Positions 7,180 through 17,409 of a stretch of 32,226 bases of DNA are shown piece after piece. A program made the position numbers and the translations under genes. The stretch's first letter is position 1; every line of letters starts with the position of its first letter. Source of the DNA: Persephonella sp. (GTDB lineage Bacteria > Aquificota > Aquificia > Aquificales > Hydrogenothermaceae); NCBI GenBank assembly GCA_027028005.1, contig JALVKE010000167.1, positions 1 through 32,226 on the forward strand, in the 5' to 3' direction. Below the pieces are notes generated by a model, which worked only from the letters and a program-made list of their open reading frames with translations, made no database searches and was not told the DNA's origin.

Positions 7180-7670
7180 AGCATCTGTTTTTCCTTCTTT
7201 ATATCCCAGTATATACTGTCAAGAATGTCAGATATTTCTTTTGAAAAGCTTTCAGCTAGTTCATCAATAACTGAGTTTGGATAAACAATATCCCATATAT
7301 ATGGATTGTTTCCAATAACAGCAGTTCCATCTCCTAAATCATATATAACAAGGTTTATAATTGCCAAAGGTGCAACCTGAGGAGATATAGATAAAATTTC
7401 ATCTAGTTTTTTATCATTTATTAGCTGAATAAGAAAGTATCCTCTATCATGTCTAAGCTCTATAATTCTAAGATTATTCCTTTTTGCTTTTAACTTTAGA
7501 TGGTTTAAATATTCTTGAGGTTTTATATGAGGATATGCCTTTTCTAGTAGTACAGAACTTCTAACAGTATTTATAGCCATGTTTTGAACAAAGATAAATA
7601 TAAAGATAAGAGTAGCTACAATTCCAACTCCTGTAATAATAATAAAAGGCCAATTCCTATCCTTTTTCAT
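7173..7670 (-). CDS. Membrane-anchored DUF302-like protein
   Basis: A 165-residue protein with a cytoplasmic KKDR start and a transmembrane helix (about residues 9-29), then a domain of about 130 residues. The stretch around PLAIINLVIYDLGDGTAVIG, followed by NNP, resembles the core of the DUF302 fold (a Pro-Leu-x-hydrophobic strand, an acidic turn, then an Asn-Pro), followed by an amphipathic helix. The match is by eye and tentative; the biochemical function of that family is unclear. Its ATG overlaps the stop of the upstream 62-residue gene (ATGA), so the two are translationally coupled. Confidence 0.65.
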   Translation of the reverse strand: MKKDRNWPFIIITGVGIVATLIFIFIFVQNMAINTVRSSVLLEKAYPHIKPQEYLNHLKLKAKRNNLRIIELRHDRGYFLIQLINDKKLDEILSISPQVAPLAIINLVIYDLGDGTAVIGNNPYIWDIVYPNSVIDELAESFSKEISDILDSIYWDIKKEKQMLK

Positions 7671-7855
7671 TGCTGTTGCCCTTGGGTTTCTTGGTTTTTA
7701 GCTTGTGCTTCCTGTTGTTTCTTTTTCTGCTCTCGCTCTTGATTGTAACTAGCCTTAATAGCTAATGCCCATATAAGACCTACTGTAATTACCATAAAAG
7801 TAAAAAATACTATTCCTATTAAATCCCACCAGGTGGTTTCCATTTGTTCCTCCAA
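7667..7855 (-). CDS. Small single-span membrane protein with Gln/Lys-rich tail
   Basis: Sixty-two residues: a short N-terminus with WW, one transmembrane helix (about residues 12-33), then a highly charged, Gln-rich cytoplasmic tail (QEREQKKKQQEAQAKNQ). The start ATG at 7855 follows TTGGAGG; an alternative start is Met5. The layout recalls small accessory subunits of membrane complexes, but I cannot assign one. It overlaps the next gene by 4 bases (ATGA), implying linked roles with the DUF302-like protein. Confidence 0.65.
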   Translation of the reverse strand: MEEQMETTWWDLIGIVFFTFMVITVGLIWALAIKASYNQEREQKKKQQEAQAKNQETQGQQQ

Positions 7856-7868
7856 AAGTTAGTTTTTA

Positions 7869-7898
7869 TTAACTTAAAGTATTATTGGATATTATAAA
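7869..7898 (+). promoter_or_regulatory. Predicted promoter of the small ORF-trpS unit
   Basis: TTAACT (7869-7874), an 18-base spacer and TATAAA (7893-7898) precede the small ORF at 7940. The region is very A+T-rich, so a chance match is possible. Confidence 0.4.
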
Positions 7899-7939
7899 AT
7901 AATATAGTTAAAATTCTAAATCTTAATGAGGAATAAAAA

Positions 7940-8035
7940 ATGAAATTAGCATTAGTTATTATCGTATTTTTACTGATAGTTGTAATTGCTGTTTTTATGG
8001 GAATGAAAATAAGCTCAAATTCATCAAATAAATAG
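7940..8035 (+). CDS. 31-residue single-span membrane peptide
   Basis: ATG at 7940 with GAGG 8 bases upstream and TAG at 8033-8035. The product is one hydrophobic helix (about residues 2-22, Leu/Val/Ile-rich), followed by MKISS and a polar Ser/Asn tail ending in Lys. It lies 17 bases before trpS in the same direction and probably shares its transcript. The clean ribosome binding site and complete transmembrane design favour a real small protein. No known counterpart is recognised. Confidence 0.55.
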   Translation: MKLALVIIVFLLIVVIAVFMGMKISSNSSNK

Positions 8036-8052
8036 AAAAATGGAGGATATTA

Positions 8053-9303
8053 ATGAAAATTCTCAGTGGAATGAGACCTACAGGAAAACTACACCTTGGA
8101 CATTACTTTGGAGTTATAAAGAACTGGCTTGAACTTCAAGATAAATATGATTGTAAGTTTTTTATAGCAGATTGGCACGCTTTAACAAATAAATATAAAG
8201 AAACTGAACATTTAAAAGAAAATATTAGACAGATGATGATAGATTGGCTTGCCTGTGGAATAGATCCAGAAAAAGCCACGTTGTTTGTTCAGTCTGGAGT
8301 TAAACAGCATGCAGAGTTAGCATTGCTTTTTTCAATGATTACTCCAAAAAGCTGGTTAGAGCTTAATCCATCCTATAAAGATTTAAAGTTTAATCTTTAC
8401 TACCAGTATTTAAAAGATTTTTTAGCAGGAAAACAGATAAAGATTATCTTAACTCCACCCCCTGAACCATTTGATGAAGCTTTAGAAAAAGCAACAGGAA
8501 AGCAAAGATCAAAAATCTTTGAAGAATACTTAAGAGAAGCTTTTCACAGAGCTTTTTACAATCAAAAGGGTATAGACTTTAAATGGTTGAAAGAGGTTCT
8601 CTTAAAGTTTGGTATACAGAAAAAGATTGTAGAAGAGGTTATTAAAAATCTAGAGGAAGGAGATGTTGGAAAAGATATAGATACGTTAGGTTTCCTTGCA
8701 TATCCTGTTCTTCAGGCGGCAGACATACTTATCTATAAAGCAGATGCTGTTCCTGTAGGAGAAGATCAACTTCCTCATATAGAACTTACAAGAGAGATTG
8801 CAAGAAGATTCAACAATCTCTATGAATCTATATTTCCTGAACCAAAAGCTTTACTTACAGAAGAAGCTAAGCTTCCTGGTATAGATGGAAGAAAGATGTC
8901 TAAATCTTATAACAATGCGATTTATCTTTCAGATAATAAAGAAACAGTTGAAAAGAAAGTTTTAGAGATGAAAACAGACCCTCAAAGAGTAAGGAAGACA
9001 GATCCAGGAAATCCAGAGGTCTGCATAGTCTTTGATTATCACAAGATATTTACAGATAAGGAAACAAGAAAAGATATTGACATTAAATGCAGAAAAGCTG
9101 AGATAGGATGTGTTGAGTGTAAAAAAATATTAGCAGAAAACTTAAATAAATTTTTAGAACCTATTAGGGAGAGAAGAAAAGAGATAGAAAGCAATATAGA
9201 AAAATATGAAAAAGTCTTTATAGATGGGACTTTTCTAGCAAGGGGTATTGCAGAAGATACAATGAGAGAAGTTAGAAAAGCTATGAAACTATGGGAGTTG
9301 TAA
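8053..9303 (+). CDS. trpS: Tryptophanyl-tRNA synthetase, probable [4Fe-4S] type with insertion
   Basis: Charges tRNA-Trp with tryptophan using ATP (class Ic synthetase). The HIGH-type motif is HLGH (residues 14-17) in PTGKLHLGHYFG; the KMSKS motif is residues 281-285. At 416 residues it is longer than the usual 330. The excess lies at about residues 112-208, between NPSYKDL and the family motif YPVLQAADILIY, where most bacterial enzymes have about 20 residues. The C-terminal part has Cys324, Cys346, Cys353 and Cys356 (C-x21-C-x6-C-x2-C), almost the same as the C-x22-C-x6-C-x2-C motif that holds a [4Fe-4S] cluster in Thermotoga maritima TrpRS. A cluster near the anticodon-binding region is therefore likely. 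The start ATG follows TGGAGG. Confidence 0.95.
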   Translation: MKILSGMRPTGKLHLGHYFGVIKNWLELQDKYDCKFFIADWHALTNKYKETEHLKENIRQMMIDWLACGIDPEKATLFVQSGVKQHAELALLFSMITPKSWLELNPSYKDLKFNLYYQYLKDFLAGKQIKIILTPPPEPFDEALEKATGKQRSKIFEEYLREAFHRAFYNQKGIDFKWLKEVLLKFGIQKKIVEEVIKNLEEGDVGKDIDTLGFLAYPVLQAADILIYKADAVPVGEDQLPHIELTREIARRFNNLYESIFPEPKALLTEEAKLPGIDGRKMSKSYNNAIYLSDNKETVEKKVLEMKTDPQRVRKTDPGNPEVCIVFDYHKIFTDKETRKDIDIKCRKAEIGCVECKKILAENLNKFLEPIRERRKEIESNIEKYEKVFIDGTFLARGIAEDTMREVRKAMKLWEL

Positions 9304-9397
9304 AATCCATACCTTCTTAGAACTATGGTGTCTATTAAAGTGCACCCTGAATTTATTTAAAAATTTGCTTAATTGTTTAATAAGGATTTTAAAGAAT

Positions 9398-9422
9398 AAA
9401 AAGGCTCGTTACGAGCCTTTTT
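9398..9422. terminator. Bidirectional terminator between trpS and slyD
   Basis: AAAAAGGCTCG (9398-9408), loop TTA, CGAGCCTTTTT (9412-9422). The stem is perfect with T runs on both strands, so it serves trpS (plus) and slyD (minus). Confidence 0.92.
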
Positions 9423-9424
9423 AT

Positions 9425-9913
9425 TTAATGATGATGTTCACCTTCTTCGTGAACATGACCATGTTTAATTTCTTCTAATGTAGCATCTCTCACATCAACA
9501 ACTTCAACATCAAAAACAAGATCCTTACCGGCTAAAGGGTGGTTCATATCAACAGTAACTGTGTTATCATCAAAGTCAACTACAACCATGTTTATTATCT
9601 GACCTTCTGGTGTTTGAGCTTGAAGAGGAAGACCTTTTTCTAACTCAACACCTTGGAAATACTCTCTAGGTGCCTGCTGAACCAGATTAGGATCTTTTTC
9701 TCCATAAGCTTCAGCAGCTGGAACCTCTATAGTTTTTTTCTCTCCTGGTTCCATACCTTCCATTCTCTTTTCCAAGCCTGGAATAATATTTTGTGCCCCA
9801 AAGAGAACAGTTAAAGGTTGCCCATAAGCTTGACTACTGTCTAGAACTTCACCTGTTTCCTTGTCTCTAAGAGTGTAGTGAAATGTTACAACTTTGTTTT
9901 TTTCTGCTTTCAT
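9425..9913 (-). CDS. slyD: SlyD-type FKBP peptidyl-prolyl isomerase
   Basis: Cytoplasmic peptidyl-prolyl cis-trans isomerase and chaperone. The N-terminal FKBP part (about residues 1-70) includes LFGAQNIIPGLEKRMEGMEPGEKK; the insert-in-flap domain (about 70-125) and the motif NHPLAGKDLVFDVEVVDV follow, all standard for SlyD. The C-terminus ends in a His-rich tail (KHGHVHEEGEHHH), which in SlyD binds nickel and can serve hydrogenase maturation; no hydrogenase gene lies in this window. Length 162, with start ATG at 9913 behind AAAGGAG. It follows hisZ by 50 bases and may be read with it. Confidence 0.93.
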   Translation of the reverse strand: MKAEKNKVVTFHYTLRDKETGEVLDSSQAYGQPLTVLFGAQNIIPGLEKRMEGMEPGEKKTIEVPAAEAYGEKDPNLVQQAPREYFQGVELEKGLPLQAQTPEGQIINMVVVDFDDNTVTVDMNHPLAGKDLVFDVEVVDVRDATLEEIKHGHVHEEGEHHH

Positions 9914-9963
9914 AAAAAGCTCCTTTATTAAAATAATCGAAATTGAATTAGCTTTTAATATTA

Positions 9964-11217
9964 CTACACTTTTTCAAGAAAATCTTTGATTTTGATTTTC
10001 TCTTCCTGTGTAGATGTGAAAATATATATACTTTCTGTATCTTTGTCCAGTCCTATGACAATAATATTTTTAAAACCTTCTTCAAATGCAGATTTTATAG
10101 ATGTTTGATAGTCTTCATATGTAATATCTCTAGAAACAATGTAACCTTTTTCCCTTAAGATACGAGCTAGCTGCAAAGCAACTTCCTTGTCTTCAGAGAG
10201 ATTGATAATGAAGAAATCTTTTTTCTTTTTCTTTGGGAGAATATCTATTCTATTTCCATACTCCCAGATATTTAAAATATCAAAGGCAAAGCCTGTAGCA
10301 GGATAGTTTCCGTTGTATTTTGATATAAGATTGTTGTACCTACCACCTTGAGCTAAAGGTCTGGAAAACCCTTTTGCAAAAACTTCAAATATTATTCCTG
10401 TGTAGTATGAAAATTCTTTTGGTTCTCCTAAATCAAATCTGATTTTAGAGACACCGTAAAGATTAAGAATTGAATAGATATTTTCTAGTTCTTCCAAAAC
10501 AGCGTATATTTCTGGAATATCTTTTGCTTTCTCCTTTAAAGAAAGTATAAAATCAATATCTCCCTGATAGTTTGGTATATTTACAATGAACTCTTTTAAA
10601 AAGCCTTCTATGCAGTTTTCATCACAAAATTTTTCAAGATTAAAAATTTCTCGATTTTTAATAAAATCCATAAATTGTAGATATTTTTTATTATCTAGAT
10701 TTAAAAGTTTTTTTAGGTTGTTAAAAAGTTTTATGTTATTAATATCTATCTGAAAATCTTCTATACCTAGAGACTTTAACGAGTTGTATGCTATAGATAC
10801 GACTTCTGCATCAGCTTCAAGTTTATCTGAACCTATTAACTCTATTCCAGCCTGCAGTCTTTCCCACAGATTACCTGCTTTTGGCTCTACATATCTGTAT
10901 ATATTTCCAATGTAATAGTATCTTTTTGGAAGAACTTTTCTCTTTAATGAAGAAAAATATCTAGCTATCTGTGAGGTAAAATCTGCCCTTAAAGAGAGAA
11001 TTTTTCCTGAGGATCTATCAACAAGTTTAAAAGCTTTTTCTGAAACATCTTTACCTATACCTTTTTCGTGAACATGCATATACTCAAAAGAAGGTAGAAT
11101 GATCTTTTCATAACCCCATTTTTGGAAAACATCCTCTATTTTATTTAGTATAGTGTCTATCTGATATGTTTCTTTTCTGTTAAAAACACGAACACCATCA
11201 GGAATTTCAATACTCAA
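9964..11217 (-). CDS. hisZ: ATP phosphoribosyltransferase regulatory subunit (HisZ)
   Basis: A paralogue of histidyl-tRNA synthetase that activates the short form of HisG in the first step of histidine synthesis. The class II fold is visible: LSLRADFTSQIARY (HisZ-like; HisRS would have a LRPE-type motif), ERLQAGIELIG, and PLAQGGRYNNL (motif 3). The HisRS histidine-binding signature RGLDYYTG is altered to KEFSYYTG, which supports HisZ over a true synthetase. The C-terminus (about 335-417) is a degenerate anticodon-binding-like domain. It starts with TTG at 11217, preceded by AAGGGG. No other his gene is nearby. Confidence 0.85.
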   Translation of the reverse strand: MSIEIPDGVRVFNRKETYQIDTILNKIEDVFQKWGYEKIILPSFEYMHVHEKGIGKDVSEKAFKLVDRSSGKILSLRADFTSQIARYFSSLKRKVLPKRYYYIGNIYRYVEPKAGNLWERLQAGIELIGSDKLEADAEVVSIAYNSLKSLGIEDFQIDINNIKLFNNLKKLLNLDNKKYLQFMDFIKNREIFNLEKFCDENCIEGFLKEFIVNIPNYQGDIDFILSLKEKAKDIPEIYAVLEELENIYSILNLYGVSKIRFDLGEPKEFSYYTGIIFEVFAKGFSRPLAQGGRYNNLISKYNGNYPATGFAFDILNIWEYGNRIDILPKKKKKDFFIINLSEDKEVALQLARILREKGYIVSRDITYEDYQTSIKSAFEEGFKNIIVIGLDKDTESIYIFTSTQEEKIKIKDFLEKV

Positions 11218-11347
11218 AGTGTTACCCCTTAGACTTTTTAGCTTTATTATACATTACAGGGAAAAGACTCGTTTATAAAAACAGTAAATATGAAAAATAT
11301 CTTATGTATAATTTTATATTGTTCTAGTTTTAGAATATGGAGAGATA

Positions 11348-13132
11348 TTGAAATATCCCTTTAAAAATATTTTCGATGAGAGTGCAATTAAGGATATAGG
11401 TTATAAATCTTTTTTAATACCTATTGTTATAGGTATTTTTGCCGGTACATTTGCTGTTATATTCTTAAAAAGCATACATCTTTTCTCAAATATCTTTCTT
11501 GAAGGTATTGTTCATTATAAACAGCCTCTACCTCTTGGAGAAGGAGGCACATTAGATTATAAATTTGAGATGAGAAATCCTTTTATGCTCCCCTTTGTTA
11601 CTGCTTTAGGCGGATTAATTGTTGGAATTCTCGTCTATCTTTTCTCTCCAGAGTCTGCAGGGGTTGGAACAGATGCAGCTATTAGAGCTTTTCATCACAG
11701 AAAGTACCTTGGAATAAAAACATCTATATGGAAACTTATAACGTCTGCTATTACTATTGGTAGTGGTGGAGTATCTGGAAAAGAGGGACCTATAGCTTTA
11801 ATTGGTGCTGGATTAGGGACATTTATTGGAAAAATCTTTAAGCTTACAGATAAAGAGAGAAATCTTGCCCTTGCTGTAGGACTTGGGGCAGGTATTGCAG
11901 GAGTTTTTAAAGCTCCTTTTGCTGGAGCTATTATAAGTTCAGAGGTTTTTTATAAAAAGGATTTTGAAACAGAGGCTTTAGTTCCAAGTTTCATAGCTTC
12001 TTTTGTATCCTTTATGGTTGTTGCATCTATCTTAGGTTTTTCTCCTCTGTTTCATATAAAATTACCTGAGTTTTCCGGTTTTTCAGTTAAAGATGGACTG
12101 GCTTATCTTATACTTGGAGTAGTTACTTCTGTTATAGCTCGTTTAATGATCTTTTCTTTAGATACAGTAAAAAACCTATTTTCTAGATTGGAAGTTCATC
12201 CTGTTTTTAAACCTGCAGTTGGTGGATTTTTTGTAGGTCTTATGGGTATGCTTACTCCCCTTGCAATAGGATGTAGCTATGGATGGTTACAGTTAATAAT
12301 GCTTGGAAAACTAGAATACCTTTCCCCATATCTTATCTTTGTAAGTATATTTGTTGTTTTACTTGCTTTTTCCTTTACCCTTGGTTCTGGTGGTTCTGGT
12401 GGAGTGTTTGGTCCTTCATTAGTAATTGGTGGTCTTACTGGTGCAACTGTTTATAATATCCTTTCAGCCTTAGGATTTCCTGATACTTCTTCATTTAATA
12501 TAACAGCTCTAACTGTTGTTGGAATGGTTTCTACCTTTGCAGCTGCTGCAAAAGCACCTTTATCCACTATTATACTTGTTGCCGAAATAACAGGTGGATA
12601 TCAACTTCTTATTCCAGCTACTATTGCCGTTGCTGTAGCCCATTTTCTATCTGGTGAGAAGAGTATATTTAAAAGTCAGGTTAATTATAAGATTGACTCC
12701 CCAGCTCACTACGACGAGTTCAAATTTTTAATTCTAAATCAGTATAAAGTTAAAGACGTTATGACTAAAAAAGTTATAACTATAACAAAAGATGCTTCAG
12801 TATTAGAAGCTGGGGAACTTTTAAGAGAGTACAACATATCTGCTCTTCCTGTTATAGAGGAAGATATTGTTATAGGACTTATAACAGACTCAATTCTTGT
12901 AAAAGCTTGCTCCCACAATTATGGAAACCTTAAAGTAGAGGATATTATGATAAAAGAGCCTGTATGTGTTATTCCAGAGCTTACACTTTTTGATACTCTA
13001 AGTCTTCTTATAGAAAATGATATTGGAGTTGCTCCTGTTGTAAACTCTTTAAGTGAAAGAAAGTTAGTGGGAATTATATCAGATTTTGATATAGGGAAAA
13101 TTCTTACAAAAAAATCAACAGTTGCGGCATAA
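11348..13132 (+). CDS. CLC-family chloride channel/transporter with two CBS domains
   Basis: Integral membrane anion channel or transporter: a membrane domain of about 440 residues, then two CBS domains (about 467-520 and 530-587) that typically sense adenine nucleotides. The gating glutamate is kept (Glu146 in GSGGVSGKEGP), as is the GxFGP motif (residues 352-356). The selectivity-filter serine motif GSGIP is replaced by AGVGTD (Val106 at the serine position). The intracellular proton glutamate of exchangers is Val200 (SSEVF), and the central tyrosine is probably Phe441. This pattern favours channel-like, proton-uncoupled function, but alignment is by eye. It starts with TTG at 11348 behind GGAGA and is monocistronic. 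It converges on gyrB with a shared hairpin. Confidence 0.9.
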   Translation: MKYPFKNIFDESAIKDIGYKSFLIPIVIGIFAGTFAVIFLKSIHLFSNIFLEGIVHYKQPLPLGEGGTLDYKFEMRNPFMLPFVTALGGLIVGILVYLFSPESAGVGTDAAIRAFHHRKYLGIKTSIWKLITSAITIGSGGVSGKEGPIALIGAGLGTFIGKIFKLTDKERNLALAVGLGAGIAGVFKAPFAGAIISSEVFYKKDFETEALVPSFIASFVSFMVVASILGFSPLFHIKLPEFSGFSVKDGLAYLILGVVTSVIARLMIFSLDTVKNLFSRLEVHPVFKPAVGGFFVGLMGMLTPLAIGCSYGWLQLIMLGKLEYLSPYLIFVSIFVVLLAFSFTLGSGGSGGVFGPSLVIGGLTGATVYNILSALGFPDTSSFNITALTVVGMVSTFAAAAKAPLSTIILVAEITGGYQLLIPATIAVAVAHFLSGEKSIFKSQVNYKIDSPAHYDEFKFLILNQYKVKDVMTKKVITITKDASVLEAGELLREYNISALPVIEEDIVIGLITDSILVKACSHNYGNLKVEDIMIKEPVCVIPELTLFDTLSLLIENDIGVAPVVNSLSERKLVGIISDFDIGKILTKKSTVAA

Positions 13133-13144
13133 AAAGCCGCAACT
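13120..13144. terminator. Hairpin terminator between CLC gene and gyrB
   Basis: AGTTGCGGC (13120-13128), a seven-base loop, GCCGCAACT (13136-13144): a perfect 9-bp stem that includes the end of the CLC coding sequence. The minus strand continues GTTGATTTTTTTG. It mainly suits termination of gyrB and also caps the plus-strand message. Confidence 0.8.
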
Positions 13145-13147
13145 AAT

Positions 13148-15568
<2,421 letters not shown>

Positions 15569-15586
15569 TCACCTCTCTAATAGTTT

Positions 15587-15775
15587 TTAAGCGTAAATAG
15601 ATACTTTTGTTCCCTCTACAATATTTTCAACAGCTTTTGATGTTTCAACGTCTATTTTTGAATTTTGAACTCCTTGAAGATTTTCAGCTAAAAACTGCTC
15701 CATAAGCTGTTTTTGAAAATCAAGCATATCTTTGTAAAGAGCTAGATTAAACTGAGCTTTTACATTATCAATCAT
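15587..15775 (-). CDS. Small helical protein, YjfB-like (tentative)
   Basis: Sixty-two residues between dnaN (13 bases away) and gyrB (24 bases), with AGGGGAGAG just before its ATG. It is mostly amphipathic helix (LYKDMLDFQKQLMEQFLAEN) with a beta-prone end. The size and helix pattern recall the YjfB 'putative motility protein' family, but the resemblance is weak and the family has no firm biochemical role. It must be co-expressed with the sliding clamp and gyrase B by position; that may be only an operon accident. Confidence 0.6.
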   Translation of the reverse strand: MIDNVKAQFNLALYKDMLDFQKQLMEQFLAENLQGVQNSKIDVETSKAVENIVEGTKVSIYA

Positions 15776-15788
15776 CTTTCTCTCCCCT

Positions 15789-16883
15789 TTATGTTATTTC
15801 CATTGGCATAACAATGGCTTTATATCTATCTGTTTCCTCTGAAGGTAAAAATAACGTCTGTGCATTTGGGCTTGTAAATTTAATAATAACCTTGTCTGTA
15901 TCAATAACTTCAACTGCTTCAATAATATACTTGGCATTAAAACCTATACTAAACTCTTCATCATTATAATCAATAGTAAGCTCATCTATAGCTTCTCCAT
16001 ACTCAGGAGAAGCACTTTTTAGCTCTAAAGTCCCTGGCTTTAACGTTAATTTTAACGGTTTTGTGTCTCCTTCAATAACAGCAGAAACCCTTTTAACTGC
16101 GTCTAAAAACTCCTTTTTTTCAACTTCTATCTCTCTAGAGAACTCTTTCGGTATAACCTGCGTGTAGTCAGGAAAAGCTCCCTCTAATAGCCTACTCATT
16201 AGTATCCATTCTTTAGTTCTAAAAAATACGTACTGGTCTGTAGCTGCAACTTCTACATCTTCAAGACCTGTAAGGAGCTTTTTTAGTTCATTTAAAGCTT
16301 TTTGAGGGACAATAATATTTATATCCCCTGTTCCTGTTCTATCTATGGTATAAAGAGCTAGTCTATGCCCATCAGTTGCAACAACATCTATAGTTCCATC
16401 TAAAGACTTAAATAAAACGCCCTGCAGAGCAAACCTACTTTCTTCTTTTGAAGTAGCATATAACGTTTTAGAGATTGCCTTTTGAAGATTTTCTCCAGAT
16501 ATGACAAAAGCATTTTCCTCTGGAAAAGGATAAAGATTTGGAAAATCTTCTGCTGGAGATACAGGAAGATTATATTTAGTCCTTCCTGATTTTATCTTTA
16601 ATGTATTACCTTCAAGCTTTATGTAAACCTCATTACTTGGAAGAAGTCTTGAAATATCTGTTAGCTTCTTTGCATTTACACACGCAACCCCTTCCTCTTC
16701 AACTTTTGCAAATACAGAAACAGATACATGAACCTCAAGGTCTGTTCCCTGCACTATAAGTTTATCCTCTTTAGCTTCAAGTAAAAAATTTGAAAGGATT
16801 GGAAGGGCTGATTTTTTTTCTGTAGCTGAGATAGCTTTCTTCAGAACATTTTGGAGATCAGATTTATCTATAACAAGTTCCAA
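15789..16883 (-). CDS. dnaN: DNA polymerase III beta sliding clamp
   Basis: Ring-shaped processivity clamp of the replicative polymerase. At 364 residues it has the standard three-domain length. Family phrases include MELVIDKSDLQNVLKKAISA, SALPILSNFLLEA, GTDLEVHV, DFPNLYP, ATDGHRLALY and, at the C-terminus, the VIMPMEIT-like end in the peptide-binding pocket. It starts with TTG at 16883 behind AAGGAGG. It lies 91 bases after cvpA. The small YjfB-like gene and gyrB follow in the same direction. dnaA and recF, the usual partners, are absent, so this is not a classical origin cluster. Confidence 0.97.
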   Translation of the reverse strand: MELVIDKSDLQNVLKKAISATEKKSALPILSNFLLEAKEDKLIVQGTDLEVHVSVSVFAKVEEEGVACVNAKKLTDISRLLPSNEVYIKLEGNTLKIKSGRTKYNLPVSPAEDFPNLYPFPEENAFVISGENLQKAISKTLYATSKEESRFALQGVLFKSLDGTIDVVATDGHRLALYTIDRTGTGDINIIVPQKALNELKKLLTGLEDVEVAATDQYVFFRTKEWILMSRLLEGAFPDYTQVIPKEFSREIEVEKKEFLDAVKRVSAVIEGDTKPLKLTLKPGTLELKSASPEYGEAIDELTIDYNDEEFSIGFNAKYIIEAVEVIDTDKVIIKFTSPNAQTLFLPSEETDRYKAIVMPMEIT

Positions 16884-16974
16884 AACAGATATCCTCCTTA
16901 TAAGAAAATTAAGAATTAATCTATTTTACCACGTATCAACTAAAATATTATAAGTTTTTGATTTTTCAATAATT

Positions 16975-17409
16975 TTATTTAGATATATGGAATATTTCCA
17001 CAATTTTAGAGTGCTTTAATATTTTATAGACAGAAGGATATTTATATGAAAAATCAACAAGGAAAAATAGGAAAACAGCAAAAGCAAAAAGAGAGAAAAT
17101 ACCACCTAAAATTTTATTAAAAATAGATAAAGATCTTTTTTTTCTTATACCTTTATGAATAAAGGAGTTAAACCATATTGAAAATCCTAAAAATGGTAAA
17201 AATAAAAGAAAAAAAGATAAAAAATCTAAAACAGGCTTTTTTGCATCAAAATAGTGAGATAAAAAAGAGGATAAAGAAGGGAAGTATCTAAAAGATATCC
17301 AGACACCTCCACCTAATACAACGGCTTTTATAAGTATTTCAAAAAATCCTCTGTGAACCCCTAAAACAAAAAGATATAAAAGTAATGAGCCTAGAAATAT
17401 ATCAACCAT
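16975..17409 (-). CDS. cvpA: CvpA family membrane protein
   Basis: A 144-residue protein with about four transmembrane helices (roughly residues 3-20, 24-43, 60-83 and 105-126), an N-terminal GVHRGFFE loop and a GGIFSLFAF segment typical of CvpA/colicin V production proteins. These are envelope proteins of unclear molecular role. Its ATG overlaps the end of yqeY by 8 bases, so the two are translationally coupled. rpsU-yqeY-cvpA in one direction is a frequent bacterial arrangement. Confidence 0.8.
   Translation of the reverse strand: MVDIFLGSLLLYLFVLGVHRGFFEILIKAVVLGGGVWISFRYFPSLSSFLSHYFDAKKPVLDFLSFFLLFLPFLGFSIWFNSFIHKGIRKKRSLSIFNKILGGIFSLFAFAVFLFFLVDFSYKYPSVYKILKHSKIVEIFHISK

Noticed and set aside
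9964-11217. Histidyl-tRNA synthetase
   Set aside because: The histidine-binding motif RGLDYYTG is missing and LRADFT replaces the HisRS form, so HisZ fits better.
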